DNA from: Apostichopus japonicus | Lineage: Eukaryota > Echinodermata > Holothuroidea > Aspidochirotida > Stichopodidae | DNA length: 64,000 bases | Assembly: GCF_037975245.1 (NCBI RefSeq) | Contig: NC_092568.1 | Location: 5,434,001 to 5,498,000 of the forward strand | Direction of reading: 5' to 3' | Shown here: positions 21,431 through 33,489 of the stretch, one piece after another | How the letters are laid out: every line of letters starts with the position of its first letter | Position numbering within the stretch: the first letter of the stretch is position 1 | The notes under the pieces: generated by a model | Told to the model about the DNA's origin: nothing | Databases searched by the model: none | What the model saw: only the letters and a program-made list of their open reading frames with translations | Program-made: the position numbers and the translations under genes

Positions 21431-24377
21431 ACATAATGGGATTTTATGACAATCTTAGTGCGGAAAAGAGCTAAGCAATATCCCAAATTTACCGCATTTT
21501 AATGATAAATCACCTCGACTATAGGTCAGGAAAGTAAAGCTTTTATAGATCTGATATGACGACATCACAAAATAATTACTGTACTCCACTTCCTTGAGTA
21601 ACGGAGGGCTTACTCAGTCAAAATGGTTACATCAAATCAACCAAATCTGGATGTAAGGGATACTAAGATGGGATTTTCGACTATCATTATATTTTTAAAC
21701 ATTCAAGTGTTGGTTATGTCTGCTACGGGTGTATCCAAGTTTATTATGTATTGGCTTATTCGTTTGTTTCGTCCAAAAGGTGGTAACTATAACGAAGCCT
21801 CGATACCCCTGTTAAGAAAGTAAAGTACGTTTATAATATATTTGTTGTACATAGGTAACAGCTTGCGATGCCTTTTGAGGGTGTCGTAAGGGCTGAGAAA
21901 CGTTGAACCGGAGAAGTCCTGACATTTGGGGTCAAAGGTATACTGGTGACATTACCGTCGACTACCAAGGAAAACATCACGAATGTGATGGCGGTAGACC
22001 AATATTAATAATTGAGTCCCTTCACGTTGTGTAGTTCGTGGGGTAGTGACAACCGGCGATTTCCAGAGCCGTATATAGAGATCTGGCCAATTCTAATTAA
22101 CACGGGCGGCGGAGAGGGGAGGACACAGGGGAGATGGTGCCCTCCTGGGATAGAAAACTGCAAAATACCGCTTTTCAAATATAAGAGGTGAGTATTATTG
22201 TTGATGAAAAGAATTGACAAATGCCCCTTTTTGTGTTTAACTTCCTAAAGACGTGACCTCTGCTAGATAAAAAATGCCCTTTTGTTGAAAAAACATTGAA
22301 ATACTGGAATACACAGAAGATTTCTCTGTGTCGGAAAATTTGGAAGAAATTTTGTGAAAGTCTGCCACAACAGATCCAAGTCACATGTCTCACTGTCCCT
22401 TAAAGTTGGTGCCCTTCTCCCCATTGCTTCCGTGCTTCCCCTACCCCCCCCCCCCCCCTTACACCGAATCAATCCTCTTCAGTCGCTTCTGTTCTTTAAT
22501 ATTTTGGCAATAAATAGAGTGATACTTGGTTACCCGACCCACAAAAAGTTTTAAAGATTAACTTTAAACTGCGTTACTCTCGCGTCGGTGAACTCGTAGT
22601 TTCGAATTTTAGTGTAAATCAACAGTGCGCCCTCTATTGGAACTTAGGCACGCAATGTTTCTCTGATGTGGAAAACTTTTGTAAATTTTATAGCTGTCTT
22701 TCTTTGCTTTCTTTCAGTTGCTATAAGATTCATCTGGTCCTGGAGCTAAAATGGAATAACTCCATCATATAGTTTATCATCGCATAAAGAATAATATTGA
22801 AACCTCATTGTGCATTCAATCTCGACGGTCTAAATAACTTGTTTTTGTTTTTTTCTTTTAGATACTTTCCTGTGGTATAATATATCGAATTCAGTATAGG
22901 CTATCTCGATATATTACTGTTTAGTGCATTAATAGGTCAACGCAGTTGCAAAATCAATAAAGAGTAGGTCTCGCGCCACAATTAATTGTTCCATTGACTT
23001 ACACACTAAACTCGTCACTTTCAAGACCTGCCAAAGCATAGATAGAAGTTTTCAACTGGTATATCCTACCCATCACATGATAGCTGAGATCTTGGCCTAT
23101 CATGGCACTTGCAAACTTCCACATCATGACCGTTTAGATTTTGAGCAAGAAGAGGAGCAAGTTTAGCATACTGAACCCCAACCATTCCATCTGCTCGCTA
23201 GGAGTAACATCAGCATTTAACCAAAGATTTTCTGAAATGGTTTATATCACATTCGATCCTCCCTATTTTCACATCATCTGTAATTTAAATTATGCTCTTC
23301 TTATAAAGGCAGAACAAACAATGACAGTAACCGATAACATGCTTAAAGAAGCATTACCTTAGGTACTTTTACCCCTTTTCTCTGACGATGGTTAAACTTT
23401 CGAGCGGATGTACACTATACTCTAATTGTGGTGCGGTACCAGTAATAGCCAAGACGACTAGAGCGAGGGAATCTTGAGTAGGTGGTTGTAGTGTTCCATC
23501 AGTTCATACATCTTGATAAACTTGAAATGAATAGTTGGTTCTTTAATCACCTCCCTTCCCGCATTTCCCGCCCCGATTCTAAGTCTTGGTTCCCTCGCTG
23601 GATCGGCCCCAGATTCATTTTATCTTCAAGTGACTATATTTCTACGGAAATACTTAATACTTTGAGTCCATAAAATATGACCGAGTGTTGTATTAATACA
23701 TAACAGTTTTTTTTTAAAGCAGCCGATAATATGTTCATCATTATCAAAAAGGGACTTACGATAGTCCCCTCCCCTCCCTTCCCCGGAATATTAATGACAC
23801 AAACTATTTATAACTATTTATTAACATAATTCATAGATGGGTTTTCTCCGTCTTTATAAGTCTGAGGCAAGGAGAGTCAGCGCCGTTTACGACTCTGAAG
23901 AAAGTTAGAGTTCCTGTTTATCAATGAACTTTAAAGCAAGTATAACTCGGGAGCCCTCATTCACCCTGCAGCCGTATAGTCTGTCTTCAGAACCAGAAGG
24001 CTGTACTTAAACGATATGGTTTATATTTAGCCTGATCTTACGGAAGATTAAATGTAATTCTGTTAGAATAGCTCTTCTCTCATCCCAACAGCTGAATCGC
24101 TCTTTCCCAGTGGGGTGGACTTGGTATTGTTTCATTAAGCGGGCTTTGACCGCGTAACCTTTTCATTCGAAGCTCCCGTGTCCTTTCATTGACTGATACG
24201 TCGCTCTGCAATTGGGAATTAAACTCATCATCAATTTACTCGTCGAGAAATGTGATTCAAAATGTCAACATGTATGTTACGTCAACAGGGGGCCACCGAA
24301 GTGTCAGTCGGGGTCTCAGTCTAACACATGAAATAGCTTGTTAGACTGTCAAGAGCACGGGCATCTCGTTCCAGCTG
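21431..24377. other. Upstream flank and probable 5' untranslated region of the FAM181 gene
   Basis: There is no supported gene. The stretch contains a CAGAGCCGTATATA motif at 22064-22077 shared with a hairpin element elsewhere, a C-tract near 22445-22457, and a TATA-like tttataag near 23852 that could mark a promoter about 500 bp before the start codon. Confidence 0.35.
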
Positions 24378-25994
24378 ATGAAGCGAGAAGATACAATGTT
24401 GACCAACGACATCTTGGCGGAGGAGGAAGAGGAGGAGGAGAAGAAGAAGAAAGAAGAAGAAGACAAATTGCTTTCTTGGTTTTCTAACATAAATGAACAA
24501 GATCAGATCGTTTGTGGTGAATCTTTCAAGAGGGATCAATATGTGAAACGAAAGGAGAGAAGCATCCTTCCCGGGTCGTGTGACAGCCATACGACACCGA
24601 GGGTCGCTGATACCTTAGCAAGACAGTTTGAAACAGATGATGGCGATGATAGTATGAATATGTCTTGTACCGTTAGTGTGGATACAACCAACGGAATAAT
24701 GTCCCGCACGGATGATCCTACAGAGTTATATAAGGACACGAAATGGAGTTCTTTTTCACCGTCATCCGAAAACGGTCGAGATGTCCGTAATTTGGTTCAA
24801 TTCGTTAATTCGGCGTCAAACGATATTAAGCAAGCGATCGATAAATCGTCAGTTCGGAGTTCATCTTTGATAGCTGTTTGCTCTGCTGATTCGAGTTCAC
24901 TATTCAATCAGACCACAGATTGTGTACGGGAGGAAAGAAAGAAAACTTACTTTAATAATCGCGATTCTTTGGCAACGAATCCTTTAAAAGTTCTTAAAGT
25001 TGAACCGTTGAATGTCGTTAAGGTCAAACCCATGGGAAATCGTCACGGTCGATCCGTGTCGTCTGAGCAAAGCGATTATCAAAAAGAAAAATCAACACAA
25101 GGAAAAGGTTACGAAATAACTCCACCTTGCAAAAGAAGAAAAATATCCGGTAACTTCGAAGTGGATAAAACTTTTCATGTTTCGAAGGACGACATGGTTT
25201 CTAGGGCAACATGTAGCCCTAAAGCAGAAAGAGCTCCCTGCACTAAAGATAAGGATGCTAATTTCTCGACGACAAACGACAAAACAGATTCAGCGACAAA
25301 CCCACTACCGCTCAGGAAACGGCGTCTTCCTGCATCTTTTTGGCAAGAGCCGGGGAAAAGCGAAATCAAGCCACCGATAAAGACGGTTGAAAGTTCGCCT
25401 CGTCAAACGGCGTTCCTGCCAATAACTCCACGACAATCATCGTCTTTTGGAAGGTATGTGAAGGACTTTCTTGGTTCTAATTTATCAGCTTCAGAGAAAC
25501 TGGAACTACTTCGACTAAATTCACTCGAGAGAGACAGTTATAATCATCTTTGCTCCACTCGAGAGATCAGCGGCAGACGCTGTCCTAGTTATCCTTGCGT
25601 CCTGATGCACTGCAAAAACCAACACGAGGAGATACATTTCAGGGATTTCCCGCCATTTTATCCCAGAAATGATTACCCTTTCCTGCATCCAACACAAGGT
25701 GCGTCTCTACCTTTTCCTGCACGTAATGCCTTCTCAAGTAATCATGAACGCCATGCGAATGTCTTAGGAATGCCATATCCGCCGAGTTTTCCACCATATT
25801 ATCCCGATTTGTTACGTCATGATGAGGTCATCGATTCGAATTACGGATCTCGATTTATCTTTCCAATGGAAACCAATGTATCCCCATTGTTTCCGTTATC
25901 TTCACATTTTAATCCAAGTGTCGTGAGACCTGTTCCAAAGAAGCATTTATCGAATATTTCCAGATCGTTTCATCCATCTTTTGACGTGAGATAG
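24378..25994 (+). CDS. FAM181 family protein, probable TEAD-binding transcriptional cofactor
   Basis: A 538-residue intronless coding region. Two blocks identify the family. Residues 142-157 (FVNSASNDIKQAIDKS) match the conserved N-terminal FVNxASxDIKxAxDKS block of vertebrate FAM181A/B. Residues 313-325 (RKRRLPASFWQEP) match the family's RKRxLPASFWxEP block, which resembles the YAP omega-loop (LRKLPDSFF). Vertebrate FAM181 proteins are reported to bind TEAD factors through it. The C-terminus (VVRPVPKKHLSNI) recalls the family's VVLKPIP ending. Before the first block lie 137 extra residues, including a Glu/Lys run at about 15-28. The rest is Ser- and basic-rich, then Pro/Tyr/Phe-rich near the C-terminus, largely disordered in appearance. 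The first ATG has a weak context; the ATG at residue 7 is a possible alternative. No membrane segment is visible; a nuclear location is inferred (KRRK near 253). Confidence 0.85.
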   Translation: MKREDTMLTNDILAEEEEEEEKKKKEEEDKLLSWFSNINEQDQIVCGESFKRDQYVKRKERSILPGSCDSHTTPRVADTLARQFETDDGDDSMNMSCTVSVDTTNGIMSRTDDPTELYKDTKWSSFSPSSENGRDVRNLVQFVNSASNDIKQAIDKSSVRSSSLIAVCSADSSSLFNQTTDCVREERKKTYFNNRDSLATNPLKVLKVEPLNVVKVKPMGNRHGRSVSSEQSDYQKEKSTQGKGYEITPPCKRRKISGNFEVDKTFHVSKDDMVSRATCSPKAERAPCTKDKDANFSTTNDKTDSATNPLPLRKRRLPASFWQEPGKSEIKPPIKTVESSPRQTAFLPITPRQSSSFGRYVKDFLGSNLSASEKLELLRLNSLERDSYNHLCSTREISGRRCPSYPCVLMHCKNQHEEIHFRDFPPFYPRNDYPFLHPTQGASLPFPARNAFSSNHERHANVLGMPYPPSFPPYYPDLLRHDEVIDSNYGSRFIFPMETNVSPLFPLSSHFNPSVVRPVPKKHLSNISRSFHPSFDVR

Positions 25995-26721
25995 CTATGA
26001 GTAACCATTTCCATCTATATATAATTTCATATCTAATATCCAATGGAATGGTGAGTCAACTTTGCATGAAAACGCACCAAGGATAAAACGTGTTCGTAAG
26101 AAATTTCTATGGATGATATTTTGTTACTATGATTTTTTTTGCAACGACCATGATAACAAACGTATAATTGTTTTGCACCTTATTTTTCTCATAGCAGTGT
26201 ATTAGGGAGTGAAATCACTTTCATATAGAAAAAAAAATGCTGTGGTGAGGATATTTGAAAATGTATCCCTTGTATCATATGGGGGCCTAATAAATTTACT
26301 AGGTGCAGAGGCGTCAGTTGTTTAGTGGATGGGGTCAAAAGACTGGAATTCGGTTGACCACTCTTCTCCACCCTGACCCCCACACCAAACCCACTCCACC
26401 CCACCCTCTAGACCGTTGCATTACGTACACATTTATATTAGCAAGTACATAATGAGATACGACTCTGATTGAATATGAAGATGCTGTGTTTAGTATAGAA
26501 ATGTTTACCAAATTCAGTAAAAGATAAATAATGTTTCCAATTGTTGAGTTTAATATTACATATCCCTATAATAGTAATGTACGAAAGAAGCATGTTTTAC
26601 ACACTAGGTGTAATTAACGCCTTTGGTTGAATTGCCTATGTGTATGGAGTTACTCTGAGTAATGCAGTTATATGGATTTATTTACTATATCTGTATTGGG
26701 AAACTGATATTGTATCCTATA
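25995..26721 (+). other. FAM181 3' untranslated region and flank
   Basis: This is AT-rich non-coding sequence after the stop codon. AATAAA at 26289-26294 is a plausible poly(A) signal. A hAT-like terminus (gcagaggcgtcag, near 26315) has no partner. Confidence 0.4.
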
Positions 26722-27115
26722 CTCATCCCCAGGGGGATAGGAAGCTTCCAAAAAGTGGGGGGCACAACATCAGAGGGGCACTTTCTCATTCCACAACCAC
26801 CACTCGTTATGATATAGACCGATACAAACCGGCCATCGCACTTTAATATATATGATGTGTTAGTATGCTATCAATACTATTTATTGAGATTGTTTATTGT
26901 TAACCGTGCTACAAAAAGATATGGGATGCCATTTTTAAAATAGCATGTAAAGACTAAATATAAACAATCAAAAAAATATATTATATAAACAAAGGCTTAA
27001 GATATTCAAAAGACAGTTCTTCATCAAAGGGGCACATTTGCTATTTTGGGAAAAGGGAGGAACGTGCCCCCAGTGCCCACCCCCTCCCCCCGGCTCCTAT
27101 CCCCTTGCTCATCCC
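26722..27115. mobile_element. Non-autonomous hAT-like element, 378 bp, with perfect 8-bp target duplication
   Basis: The element is 26730-27107, flanked by ctcatccc on both sides (26722-26729 and 27108-27115). Ends are CAGGGGGATAGGAAGC and the complement of CAAGGGGATAGGAGCC. It has no coding capacity. The exact 8-bp duplication and CA-G-G ends fit hAT. Confidence 0.75.
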
Positions 27116-27790
27116 GTCAGATCTTTAAGTCTTTGCAGTAAACGGGAATAGTGTCAGAGCTAACGTATAAGATTTTTCTAAACCTCAACACTCATTTTTA
27201 TAGCCGTGTACCATCTAAGCATTTATTTCGAGATAAACTTGGAAGGTGAAACCTCAGAACAGAAAACTTCCAGCCATATTTTAGCATACTAAACTGGCCA
27301 ACACTGATTACCTTCAGGCTACTTCACTTTAAAACTTTTTTTTTTTAAAGTTTGTTTGTATTAATTTTTGCAGCCTATCATCTACTGTGGCTGTTCATAT
27401 AGGCCTATACGTGAACAAATTTGTAATATTTGTACAAAAATTAACAATATTTCTCAAACTGTGAATGCGAATATATTTTGTAAAGTTAAGCGGTGGCTAA
27501 CAATTGAATAATGGTGTGAAATGGACTATAATAATTTAAGCACATTGCAGCTATACCATAACAAATGTACACATACATCTTGTACGATGTGGTTTTCAAG
27601 ACAATGCTAATTAAGGTTTAGTGACAGTTTATTATAATGTATCTCTTCTTATCGACAATTATTAAGAAACACCAAAGCTGCCTTCAAGTTATAACTATCA
27701 ATAAGAAATGATGTATTATATTCTATATTCTACTTTAATTCAACCAGGAAACGATACTTCGGTGAGGGTGGAACATCGAAAAATGGAAGC

Positions 27791-27807
27791 GGGGGGGGGG
27801 GGGGGGG
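27791..27807. repeat. Homopolymer of 17 G
   Basis: The longest of many G or C runs in the window, each usually 8-17 bases. Confidence 0.9.
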
Positions 27808-27916
27808 ATGAGGGTCGACGTACGTAGCCGAAAAATGTATCAACTTTTCCATTATCAAGGTAACCATATTTGCTAATATGTAATAAATCGAAATATATTA
27901 AAAGCAGAAAACTGCA

Positions 27917-27957
27917 TACATATATATATATGTGTGTGTGAGTGAGTGAGTGAGTGT
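27917..27957. repeat. Compound microsatellite (TA, TG, GAGT)
   Basis: The run is tatatata, then tgtgtgtg, then four gagt units. Confidence 0.85.
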
Positions 27958-30900
27958 ATGTAAAACATGTGTGTAGTTAGGTATATAAGTAGAACATATT
28001 ATGACAATTGAAGATTATGTAAGGTATTGTTCATGAAGTGTATTGTATTCGCATTAATTAATATGAATGCACTAGAGATATACTGCAGTGACTCAAAATA
28101 TAGTTGAATATATTTTTAAGTTGCTCGATGTTAGGTATCTTTTCAATTCCTGAAGAATGGTTTATGGAATCAGGGACGTGGAGACCAATAGGGTAGGGTG
28201 GGGGGTTGGGCGGTATATTGTCACTACTTTACCCATCGGAATTCGTGGACTGTCATTCCACACCTCCTTCACATCCTGAATCCACTGCTTACCCTTCTCC
28301 CTACCCCTCCCACCCTCCCACCCCATCGAGGTAGCCTCCCACTTTCTTCACCATACAATACGCGTTTGGGGCAGGGGATTTGGGAGAAGTATGCTTTAAA
28401 GAAGTAATGCAAGATCTCAGTTAGAGATATAACAAAAATGTTATGTCAGCGATTAGTTGGTCTATCCTGTGAGCCATAGAAGCAAAAAGGACACTTTCTC
28501 AAGTCTCTATACGTCGTGTTTCTTATTTCCTCCGACGACATCGTTACCTTACAGTCTGTTTATTTAGTCAGACATCTTTAATCTCGCAATGTTTCATTCG
28601 AGGTATTGGAACATAATAAACGTAACACATTGTCTCTCAGGTTGTACAATCAGTTTGTTTACATGAATGACGATGATGCATTTCATTAAAAAAAAAACCA
28701 GTGCAGGGTTGAAACAGTGACTACTGTACGTCGAACGCCAAAAGTGTCAAAATGTTTATGATTGTTTTGGCTAGTGACTATTCCAGACAAGGATGACATT
28801 GCCGAGTATATATGTGACGCAGTTACAGATGGAATCGCTCCTACATGCATATACATCAAGTACAACATACACAACACAGGAGAAAGAAAATCAAACTGAA
28901 TCCAAACAATAATCCAGCGAAATGCCAAGAGGCCTCGGTTAGGAAGTTATAATTCCATCATCATTCCACGAAGGGGCTTACACTGGTATCATTGAAACGA
29001 GGAATTCGTGCCAGTAATGTTTAGACTGTAAATATCCTAATACAATGCATCATTTAATGATTAATTATGTCCGGGATGGTAACGAATAATATGCCATATA
29101 TAACCGTTAACATGAACCAAATACAACTACGTATATGGCAGTGTATGGCGAGACAGTGAAGTAAAAACAAAATGGATTAGTGAGGGTACCTCCAAACGTC
29201 TGTCAGGTTCCCCGTATATTCAATTAGTCACGTAGCCCGATATTCATAGCCTTTGTTAACTGAAATCAAGGAGAAACACTTTGAAGGTACACTAACTGAG
29301 AGGCAATTGTGTTAGCTTGTTCCTCAGAAAGATATGTGACAAAACTGTGATGTCCTGAAGACAGGACGAATAAAGCACCTATAAATAAACAAAACCTTGG
29401 TTGGAGAGAGTTACTGTACCAGAATACTTGATCATGATAGCTATGCAGTTGCAAGAGTAAATTCTCTTATCTTCAATAAACTTCTTGTAGATTTCACACT
29501 TTAACTCATTAACTTTCTAATGCATATGCAAACTTGACCAATTATTATTGACATACTGTTATCGATCATCGTTTCATTGCATAATTATATAGAGGATCGA
29601 TGTCGTAACACTATTTAAACCAATTTCGCGCGTGGAGTTATTCATTTGCACCTGTTCAAAGCTTAATGACTGACTTGTCGAGCTTCCCGTCTACTGGCTA
29701 TCCTCTTTCGTTTTGATACCATTTTATGTAATTCACTAGGATGTATCTTCATTACTTTGATATCCCTAGCCGTCTCTTTTTACCTCTCTTCTTGCCCCCG
29801 CACTTCCCCCCAATCTATCACTCTTCCTATTTCTCATCCTACGCGCCTCGCTTGTCCTCCGGTGCGCATTCAACTATTTACACGCGTCATTCCTAGCGCG
29901 CCATAGATACCTGGTCGTTACGGCAACGGGGCACCCACATGGCGAAAACAGAGAGCTTTGGTTAAAAGTTAAGACAAACGAATGGCTCAGGTAACCTTTC
30001 GACACTCCACTTATGTTCGGGTGCACTAAACTAATGCGACAATTGTCATTCAATGGCTAATGGAGTCAAAGAATGCCTTTCTCTTGAGAGACGAGTAAAC
30101 TGGAGCAGTTAAAGAGAAGCCTACATGCATCATCGCTAAATACATATGTCATTTAAGCCTGCGCAAGCTCGATAAATTTCGAATTTATCTTGGGTTTACA
30201 GCGCGCCATTTTAACGCTGCTGCCGCTGTCATGGGGGTTTTAAGATCACTACAAAGTCTCTACCTGCCGCTCGTAATGTTCCTTCCGAATGCGGGTATTT
30301 ATATATTGGTCACCCAGAATCAATTACATTTTTGTTCCTCGCTAATAAATTGCTCTTTAGTCTTTCGCTATCATCACTAATTAAAATTCTTTCAAGTGAC
30401 CAAATAAATTACAGCTGTCACCGAGGAATCTTCTTTTCATTTCGCAAATTTTATAGCCGTGTTTTAGAGCATGACTCAGCTTTTTGAGATGTTTCATTTT
30501 CTCTTGTGTTTGTTTTTAGATCGGGACGACAAAGAATTTTTGTTTGAAGTTTACGTTGATTGAACAAATAGGTAATTAGTGTATCCAACCTTTAACTACT
30601 GTGAAGCTATGGTATTTTTTTTATTTACATTTCATTGCTACACATTTCTGTGAAAATGAGGAGACCTGACAATTTTATCCTCATCTCATAGTTTATTGTT
30701 GCCACGTGAACAAATTCTCTTCTGTAATTTGACATGTAAAATTATTATGATCAAACGAGAGACAATTGAAATCGACTAATTAGCCTATTGATTGAAAAAG
30801 AAAATGATGATTTATGAATAATAATTTTAAATACAGTATTTACTTGAAGGAAGTACTTGGGTTCCATTAACGAAACTATTTATTATTTTAATAAAGAAAT

Positions 30901-32288
30901 GCATCAATTTGTGTATCCATTATTCACTCAATGTCCGTGCATATAATATAGGTATAGTTGATATTAGTGCCATATTAATAAGAATAAACATATTTCGTAT
31001 GGCTCTTAATGCATAATCCAGCGATATTTCAGAAATATGCAGAAATACAAAGACATGTATAATATTATATAATCACCTTATTATAGAGACTTCAAAGGAG
31101 AGTAAAATGTCCAAAACTTAACCACTTTATCTAAGAATGTCTTATTATTAAAACAAGGATTTTTTTCTCCTTTCTTTCCTTTGAGTTTCAACTGTCTGTG
31201 ATCAGCATAAATAAAGTAGGGTTTCTGACGGTTTCATTGATATGTTTTTCTCGTAAAGATGAAGTCGATTTTTGAGCCTGGTTGCCATGCTTGTATTTTC
31301 AAGCGATTTTACTTACTAAACTTGTCGATCATGATTCAAAACAAGCAGCCATTGTTAAACTCAAGACACCATCCGCCATCTTGGTATAATTTTCATTCGA
31401 TTCCTACATGCCGTTTTCGAGATCTTGGTACATTTAATTAAAACGTCTGGTACCAAGATGGTAACAAAATAAAAAAAAATAGAATGTGCGTTTGTCATAG
31501 AAAATGACAAGAAATGGTTAAAATATGACGGATGCAAGTTGTTGGTCAAAAAAAAAGTAAATCTCATCTGAAAATCTGTTTCCAAATCATCACACGGCAG
31601 TATTTCTAAAGCAGAATATTTTTCATTTACGAAATATTTGAGAAAACAAATTATTGACCTTTAAATAATATTTTGTTATTTCTTTTTATTTTGAAGTGTA
31701 GAGGCATTACTTAAATAGCCAACATTAGCCTGGTATGCGAAGATATCTCCATACTTCATTTTTATAAATTTATATAAAGGCGCGGAGTATAGGCTGAGTG
31801 GGCCACGATGTGCAATCATAACAAGCGTTCCCTCCTGCCACTTTTCGATGACAAAAGTCACCCTGTTCAAGTTGCTCCTTATTGCGTTTTAAAGGACACA
31901 TGGTCTCATCAGTCTGTCATTATGACCGCGATAAACCACAAAGTCTAAATTACAAGTAGCGTTTATTCCTATTTGTAACTGTAAGTGAGATCAATGGAAG
32001 GCGTTAGAACTATCTTTTGCTTCTTTCTTTTTGAATTTCTCTGGCCCCCTGCTCCAGATGGCGCGTCAAATATGCATGGCACGCGCCGAAGCAAATTGAC
32101 GGTTGAGTTATCCCAGCAGGATTGTTGGATCCTCCCTCGGGACTCGTCGTCCTGCCAGTTGAGAAATAAATACCTTGGTAACCTCGGTGCGAAATAGCCT
32201 ACTCGTTTACCCTTCGATTCGATCGTAATTAGCGAGAATTATTTCTGGTCATTGACACTGATCCGTGAAATTATGATTTTTCATTTTG

Positions 32289-32325
32289 TATGTGTGTGTG
32301 TGTGTGTATGTGTGTTTGTGTGTGT
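32289..32325. repeat. GT dinucleotide microsatellite
   Basis: An imperfect (TG)n run with one TATG and one TTTG interruption. A short (TTA)n run follows at about 32386-32410 and a (TA)n run at 32566-32591. Confidence 0.85.
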
Positions 32326-33405
32326 CCTTCCCTCGTCATTATGTGTCGTAAATCAAGTTATAGTTGTCCGAGAATAAATTATGTTATTATTGTTATTATT
32401 ATTATTATTAATGGTATTTTGTTAATTGGAAGAGATGCGACTGGACCCGGAAAATGGTGAGGAGACGGTCTGAGATATTTAAAACGATGGTTTATCGAAG
32501 ACAGTCACGGAAGACCGACTGATAGGATCCAGCTGATCTGGAATATATAACCAGGGATGGTATAAATATATAGATATATATATATATATATGATATATCG
32601 AAAAATCACGTACTCTCTTTATGTCATCTTCCTCCTTTGCCGGAAGTCTTGATATTTATGTATAGTCGCATATCAGCATAAGTCACGAAACACTCAGCGT
32701 AGTCGGTAATTTACTGCGAGGAAGGATGTCTTTTCAGTAGAATGTAGTTATAGCATATACAGCACTTCTTTATAAACACTGTCATATACTTACTGACGTG
32801 ATAGACCATGCAGAGGAGGGAGAGGGTGGGGCAGATAGATAAGGGCGCTATTGCTTGACTTAGCTTTCCTTCCCCGAACCCATTGCTAAAAGGAGAGGAA
32901 AATATATTAAAATAGTCTGACTGTTAGGTCAATGAAACAAATTATCAAAATGTATATTTTGTCTTTATTTAAATCTATGTTTTTGTTACACTGAAACGCA
33001 TCGTCGAAAGTTCAGTGTAGAGTCTTTGCAAAGTTTTCTTCCGTGGTCCCAAACTATTGGATTTTAACCCTATCCTACACAAACTTTCTGTCACTCTCTC
33101 TTTCTCTGTTAAAAGTCTAAATTTTAGTGACAGCGGGTCGATGCAACACTACTATACAGATATAATTCCATTTCATGCAGACATAAGAGCAAGGACCACA
33201 CTATAGACACGATCTATACATACCTTTGGAACTGAGATTAAATTCCGAGGATCTCTCCATAACTCATCAGCTCATTCAGATAATTATTATTTGCAGCTCT
33301 AAATCCATCTTCTATCTATTTTGAGGGAACTTTAGATCCTTGACATTTGGTTTCTAAAGTTGACGAATTCTACGACATAGATCTTTGTGAGGGCGCACTT
33401 CTTGA

Positions 33406-33452
33406 CCTTCTAACAGAGCCGTATATTTAGAATATACGGCTCTGCCTTCTAA
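33406..33452. mobile_element. 31-bp hairpin 'micro' hAT-like element with perfect 8-bp target duplication
   Basis: CAGAGCCGTATATT (33414-33427) and its exact complement (33431-33444) flank a 3-base loop tag. The 8 bases ccttctaa occur immediately on both sides (33406-33413, 33445-33452). The CAGAG end and the 8-bp duplication match hAT rules. The structure is little more than two terminal repeats. Confidence 0.7.
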
Positions 33453-33489
33453 AGCAAGCTAAAGTTCCATTCTGGAAGAGATACCTCAT

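Larger units (their letters stand above)
27116..33405. other. Long non-coding stretch
   Basis: No gene is supported. Contents are a 17-base G-tract at 27791-27807, microsatellites, an inverted repeat ccatcttggta/taccaagatgg (31376-31386 and 31451-31461), and moderately CpG-containing blocks near 29600-30300 and 32050-32220 that look less degenerate than their surroundings. Those blocks could be conserved regulatory DNA. Confidence 0.35.

Noticed and set aside
26310-26330. hAT-like left end gcagaggcgtcag
   Set aside because: No matching right end or target duplication was found nearby.
28172-28200. hAT-like left end cagggacgtggagacc
   Set aside because: No complementary partner within the next kilobase.
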